A stretch of 10,838 nucleotides of DNA from an uncultured beta proteobacterium (GTDB taxonomy: Bacteria > Pseudomonadota > Gammaproteobacteria > Burkholderiales > Burkholderiaceae_C): positions 1 to 10,838 of the forward strand of contig CAISIP010000469.1 in NCBI GenBank assembly GCA_903885415.1. Reading direction: 5' to 3'. Position 1 is the first letter of the stretch. Every line of letters begins with the position of its first letter. Position numbers and translations under genes: made by a program. The notes below the pieces were generated by a model, which was given only the letters and a program-made list of their open reading frames with translations, ran no database searches and was not told the DNA's origin. Shown in pieces: positions 8,112 through 10,838 of this stretch.

Positions 8112-9944
8112 TTGCAGCCTACCGATATCGCCAATCCAGCCTATTTTCACAAGGTCGTCGATTGCCAACTGGCATGTCCGGCCCACACCCCGGTTCCCGA
8201 GTACATCCGCCTGATCGCGCAGGGGCGCTACTCGGACGCCTACATGGTGAACTGGACCTCCAACGTGTTTCCCGGCATTCTGGGGCGCACCTGCGACCGC
8301 CCCTGCGAGCCCGCCTGCAGGCGCAGCCGGGTCGAGGAAAGCAACGGCAGCAAGCCCGAACCGGTGGCGATCTGCAGGCTCAAGCGGGTGGCCGCCGACC
8401 TGAAAGACGACGTGCGCAAGCGCATGCCACAGGTCGCACCGCGCAACGGAAAGCGCATCGCCTGTGTCGGGGCGGGTCCGGCCTCACTGACCGTCGCCCG
8501 CGACCTGCTGCCGCTGGGCTATGAGGTCACTATTTTCGATGCCGAGCGCAAGGCGGGTGGTTTCATCCGCACCCAGATACCGCGCTTTCGCCTTCCCGAG
8601 ACGGTGATCGACGAGGAGACCGGTTACATCCTGGACCTGGGCGCGGACTTCCGCAGCGGCGAGCGCATCGCATCGATGAAGGCGCTGATGGTGCAAGGTT
8701 ACGACGCCATTTTTGTGGGCTGCGGCGCACCGCGCGGCCGCGACCTGGATCTGCCCGGACGCAGCGAGATCCGGGACAACATCCATATCGGGATCGACTG
8801 GCTGGCTTCGGTTTCCTTTGGCCACATTACCCGCATCGGCCAGCGGGTGATCGTTCTCGGTGGCGGCAACACCGCCATGGACTGCTGTCGATCGTCGCGG
8901 CGCCTTGGTGGCACCGAGGTCAAGGTAATCGTGCGCAGCGGCTTTGACGAGATGAAGGCGTCTGCCTGGGAGAAAGAGGACGCGCAGCACGAGGGCATAC
9001 CGATCATCAATTTCCATGTCCCCAAGTCTTTCGAGCACCGCGACGGCCAGCTGACCGGAATGAAGTTCGAGATCGTCAAGGCGGTTTACGACGACAAGGG
9101 CCGGCGCAGCCTGATTCCAACCGGAGAACCCGATGTGCTGATCGAATGCGACGCGGTGTTGATAGCGGTCGGGCAGGAGAATGCTTTTCCGTGGATCGAG
9201 GCCGACAGCGGCATTGCGTTCGACAGTTGGGGGCTGCCGGTGCTGGGTCAGGACAACTTCCAGTCAAGCGTGCCGCATATCTTTTTTGGCGGCGACTCGG
9301 CCTTCGGCCCGAAGAACATCATCACGGCGGTTGCCCACGGCCACGAGGCGGCGGTGTCGATGGACCGGCTGTTGCAGGGCGAGGATGTGCACCAGCGCCC
9401 GGCGCCGATGACCAACCTGATTTCGCAGAAGATGGGAATCCACGAATGGAGCTTCGACAACGACATTTCGGTCGACCAGCGCTTCCTGGTTCCGTGGGCC
9501 AAGGCGGAAAAGGCGTTGGCGAGCATTAAGGTTGAGGTGGAGCTGGGCTTCGACGCGGCGACCGCGCTCAAGGAAGCAGGCCGGTGCCTGAACTGCGACG
9601 TGCAGACCGTTTTTTCCAAGGACGCGTGCATCGAGTGCGACGCCTGCGTCGACATCTGCCCGATGGACTGCATCAGCTTTACCGCCAACGGCGACGAAGC
9701 CGATCTGCGCACAAGGCTGAAGGCGCCGGCGCTCAATCTGGCACAGGACCTGTATGTGTCGGGACCGCTCAAGACCACCCGGGTGATGGTCAAGGACGAG
9801 GACGTCTGCCTGCACTGCGGTCTGTGCGCCGAACGCTGCCCGACCGGCGCCTGGGACATGCAGAAGTTCCTGCTGTCGACGGTGCAGGCGGGGCCGGGGT
9901 GCCGCGACAAGCCGGCGCGCTCCCGCATGGTGGAGACGGTATGA
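8112..9944 (+). CDS. GltD-like FAD/NAD(P) oxidoreductase with Fe-S clusters, probable electron subunit of a 2-oxoacid oxidoreductase
   Basis: This 610-residue protein likely shuttles electrons between NAD(P)H and the iron-sulfur/TPP subunits of the 2-oxoacid oxidoreductase encoded next to it. The N-terminal region (1-95) is the Fe-S domain seen in glutamate synthase small chain and dihydropyrimidine dehydrogenase, with Cys18, Cys22, Cys61, Cys65 and Cys69. The FAD fold begins at IACVGAGPASLTVA (116-129); the third glycine of the usual GxGxxG is Ser125. The NAD(P) fold begins at VIVLGGGNTAMDCCR (246-260), and Arg275 after the next strand (VIVRSGFDEMKA) is compatible with NADPH. A second FAD-contact motif, FFGGDSAFGPKNI, lies at 391-403. 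The C-terminus has RCLNC (491-495) and two 4Fe-4S ferredoxin motifs: Cys506/509/512/516 and Cys566/569/572/576. It starts at TTG after a strong AGGAGA site and overlaps the next gene by 4 bp. It resembles the NADP-linked subunit (KorC) of 2-oxoglutarate:NADP+ oxidoreductase described from Azoarcus evansii; this match is from memory of the family. No transmembrane segment is seen. Confidence 0.85.
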   Translation: MQPTDIANPAYFHKVVDCQLACPAHTPVPEYIRLIAQGRYSDAYMVNWTSNVFPGILGRTCDRPCEPACRRSRVEESNGSKPEPVAICRLKRVAADLKDDVRKRMPQVAPRNGKRIACVGAGPASLTVARDLLPLGYEVTIFDAERKAGGFIRTQIPRFRLPETVIDEETGYILDLGADFRSGERIASMKALMVQGYDAIFVGCGAPRGRDLDLPGRSEIRDNIHIGIDWLASVSFGHITRIGQRVIVLGGGNTAMDCCRSSRRLGGTEVKVIVRSGFDEMKASAWEKEDAQHEGIPIINFHVPKSFEHRDGQLTGMKFEIVKAVYDDKGRRSLIPTGEPDVLIECDAVLIAVGQENAFPWIEADSGIAFDSWGLPVLGQDNFQSSVPHIFFGGDSAFGPKNIITAVAHGHEAAVSMDRLLQGEDVHQRPAPMTNLISQKMGIHEWSFDNDISVDQRFLVPWAKAEKALASIKVEVELGFDAATALKEAGRCLNCDVQTVFSKDACIECDACVDICPMDCISFTANGDEADLRTRLKAPALNLAQDLYVSGPLKTTRVMVKDEDVCLHCGLCAERCPTGAWDMQKFLLSTVQAGPGCRDKPARSRMVETV

Positions 9945-10838
9945 AACGCATTGAAGCAGTCAACGATTTCGTCATCAAGTTCGCCAATGTCAATGGGTCC
10001 GGATCGGCGTCGGCCAACGAGTTGTTCGCCAAGGCGATCTTGCGCATGGGGGTGTCGGTCAGCCCGCGCAACATCTTCCCCAGCAATATCCAGGGCCTGC
10101 CGACCTGGTACGAAGCCAGGGTGTCGAGCCGGGGCTATCAGGGAAGGCGAGGCGGCATCGACATGATGGTGGCGATGAACCCGCAAACCTGGGACGCCGA
10201 CATGGCCGAGATCGAGCCAGGCGGCTACCTGTTTTACGACAGCACCCGGCCGATGCCCAAGGAGCGCTTCCGCTCCGACATCCAGGTGCTCGGCATGCCG
10301 CTGACCGAGATCTGCAACGCGGTCTATTCAGATCCGCGCCAGCGCCAGCTGTTCAAGAACATCGTCTATGTGGGCGCGCTGTCGGTGCTGCTCGAGGTCG
10401 AGGCGCAGGTGATCGAGCAACTGTTCGCCGAGCAGTACAAGGGCAAGGAGAAGCTGCTGGACTCCAATGTGCGCGCGCTGCACCTGGGGCGCGACTTTGC
10501 CAGCGAGCATCTGGACGCCCCTCTGGGCATCCGGGTGCAACGTGCGGATCAGGTCGGCAAGCAGATATTCGTCGATGGCAACACCGCGGTCGCGCTGGGC
10601 TGCCTGTACGGCGGAGCGACCGTCGCTGCCTGGTACCCGATCACGCCGTCGTCGTCGGTCGCCGAAGCCTTTGAGCGCTACTGCGCCAAGTACCGGGTCG
10701 ACCCTGATAGCGGACAGCACCGCTACGCCATTGTGCAGGCGGAGGACGAGATCGCGTCGATCGGCATGGTGGTGGGCGCGGGCTGGAACGGCGCGCGGGC
10801 CTTTACCGCGACATCGGGCCCTGGCGTGTCGCTGATGA
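9941..10838 (+). CDS. korA: 2-oxoacid:acceptor oxidoreductase, fused gamma-alpha subunit (KorA-type), partial
   Basis: The first 299 codons are present and the gene leaves the window at the right edge; the family usually has about 600 residues. It starts at ATG 9941 inside the ATGA overlap with the preceding gene, so translation is probably coupled. Residues 1 to about 185 form the gamma (CoA-associated) domain, with FANVNGSGSASANELFAKAI (14-33), FPSNIQGLPTWYEARVS (46-62) and PGGYLFYDSTRP (93-104). From about 208 the alpha domain begins, which contacts the pyrimidine of thiamine diphosphate: FVDGNTAVALGCLYGG (210-225), AWYPITPSSSVAEAF (230-244), QAEDEIASIGMVVGAGWNG (266-284) and TSGPGVSLM (291-299). 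The enzyme class oxidatively decarboxylates a 2-oxoacid with CoA, or runs in reverse with strong reductants. 2-Oxoglutarate is inferred from the succinyl-CoA-forming neighbours; pyruvate or a branched-chain oxoacid cannot be excluded. A beta subunit gene (about 290-340 residues) is expected just outside the window. Confidence 0.85.
   Translation, partial: MKRIEAVNDFVIKFANVNGSGSASANELFAKAILRMGVSVSPRNIFPSNIQGLPTWYEARVSSRGYQGRRGGIDMMVAMNPQTWDADMAEIEPGGYLFYDSTRPMPKERFRSDIQVLGMPLTEICNAVYSDPRQRQLFKNIVYVGALSVLLEVEAQVIEQLFAEQYKGKEKLLDSNVRALHLGRDFASEHLDAPLGIRVQRADQVGKQIFVDGNTAVALGCLYGGATVAAWYPITPSSSVAEAFERYCAKYRVDPDSGQHRYAIVQAEDEIASIGMVVGAGWNGARAFTATSGPGVSLM

Overview
The window is about 10.8 kb of GC-rich bacterial chromosome that is almost fully coded on the + strand. 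The gene content, single-chain mutase, gene order and GC-rich codon use suggest a betaproteobacterium, perhaps Rhodocyclales or Burkholderiales. This is an inference from protein character; no rRNA or other taxonomic marker is present.

Layout. Positions 1-143 hold the 5' end of a minus-strand gene for a probable exported protein, which runs off the left edge. Positions 144-544 are a divergent intergenic region with a small cluster of 12-14 bp direct repeats just before the first + strand gene. Positions 545-8032 carry a tightly spaced propionyl-CoA/methylmalonyl-CoA operon: methylmalonyl-CoA mutase, its GTPase chaperone MeaB, propionyl-CoA carboxylase beta (PccB) and alpha (PccA), and a small vicinal-oxygen-chelate (VOC) protein in the place where a methylmalonyl-CoA epimerase would be expected. 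After a 79 bp gap, 8112-9944 encodes a GltD-like FAD/NAD(P)/Fe-S oxidoreductase. It overlaps by 4 bp (ATGA) the start of a 2-oxoacid:acceptor oxidoreductase gamma-alpha subunit (KorA-type), which is cut by the right edge.

How the genes fit together. PccA and PccB carboxylate propionyl-CoA to (S)-methylmalonyl-CoA, an epimerase would supply the (R)-isomer, and the B12-dependent mutase, protected by MeaB, makes succinyl-CoA. The last two genes look like part of an NAD(P)-coupled 2-oxoglutarate oxidoreductase, whose CoA product or substrate is also succinyl-CoA. The window therefore joins two enzyme systems that meet at succinyl-CoA. The core enzymes are well known. The points most worth a second look are the predicted NAD(P)-linked Kor module beside the propionyl-CoA pathway, and the VOC protein, which has Gln where epimerases have their first metal-binding His.
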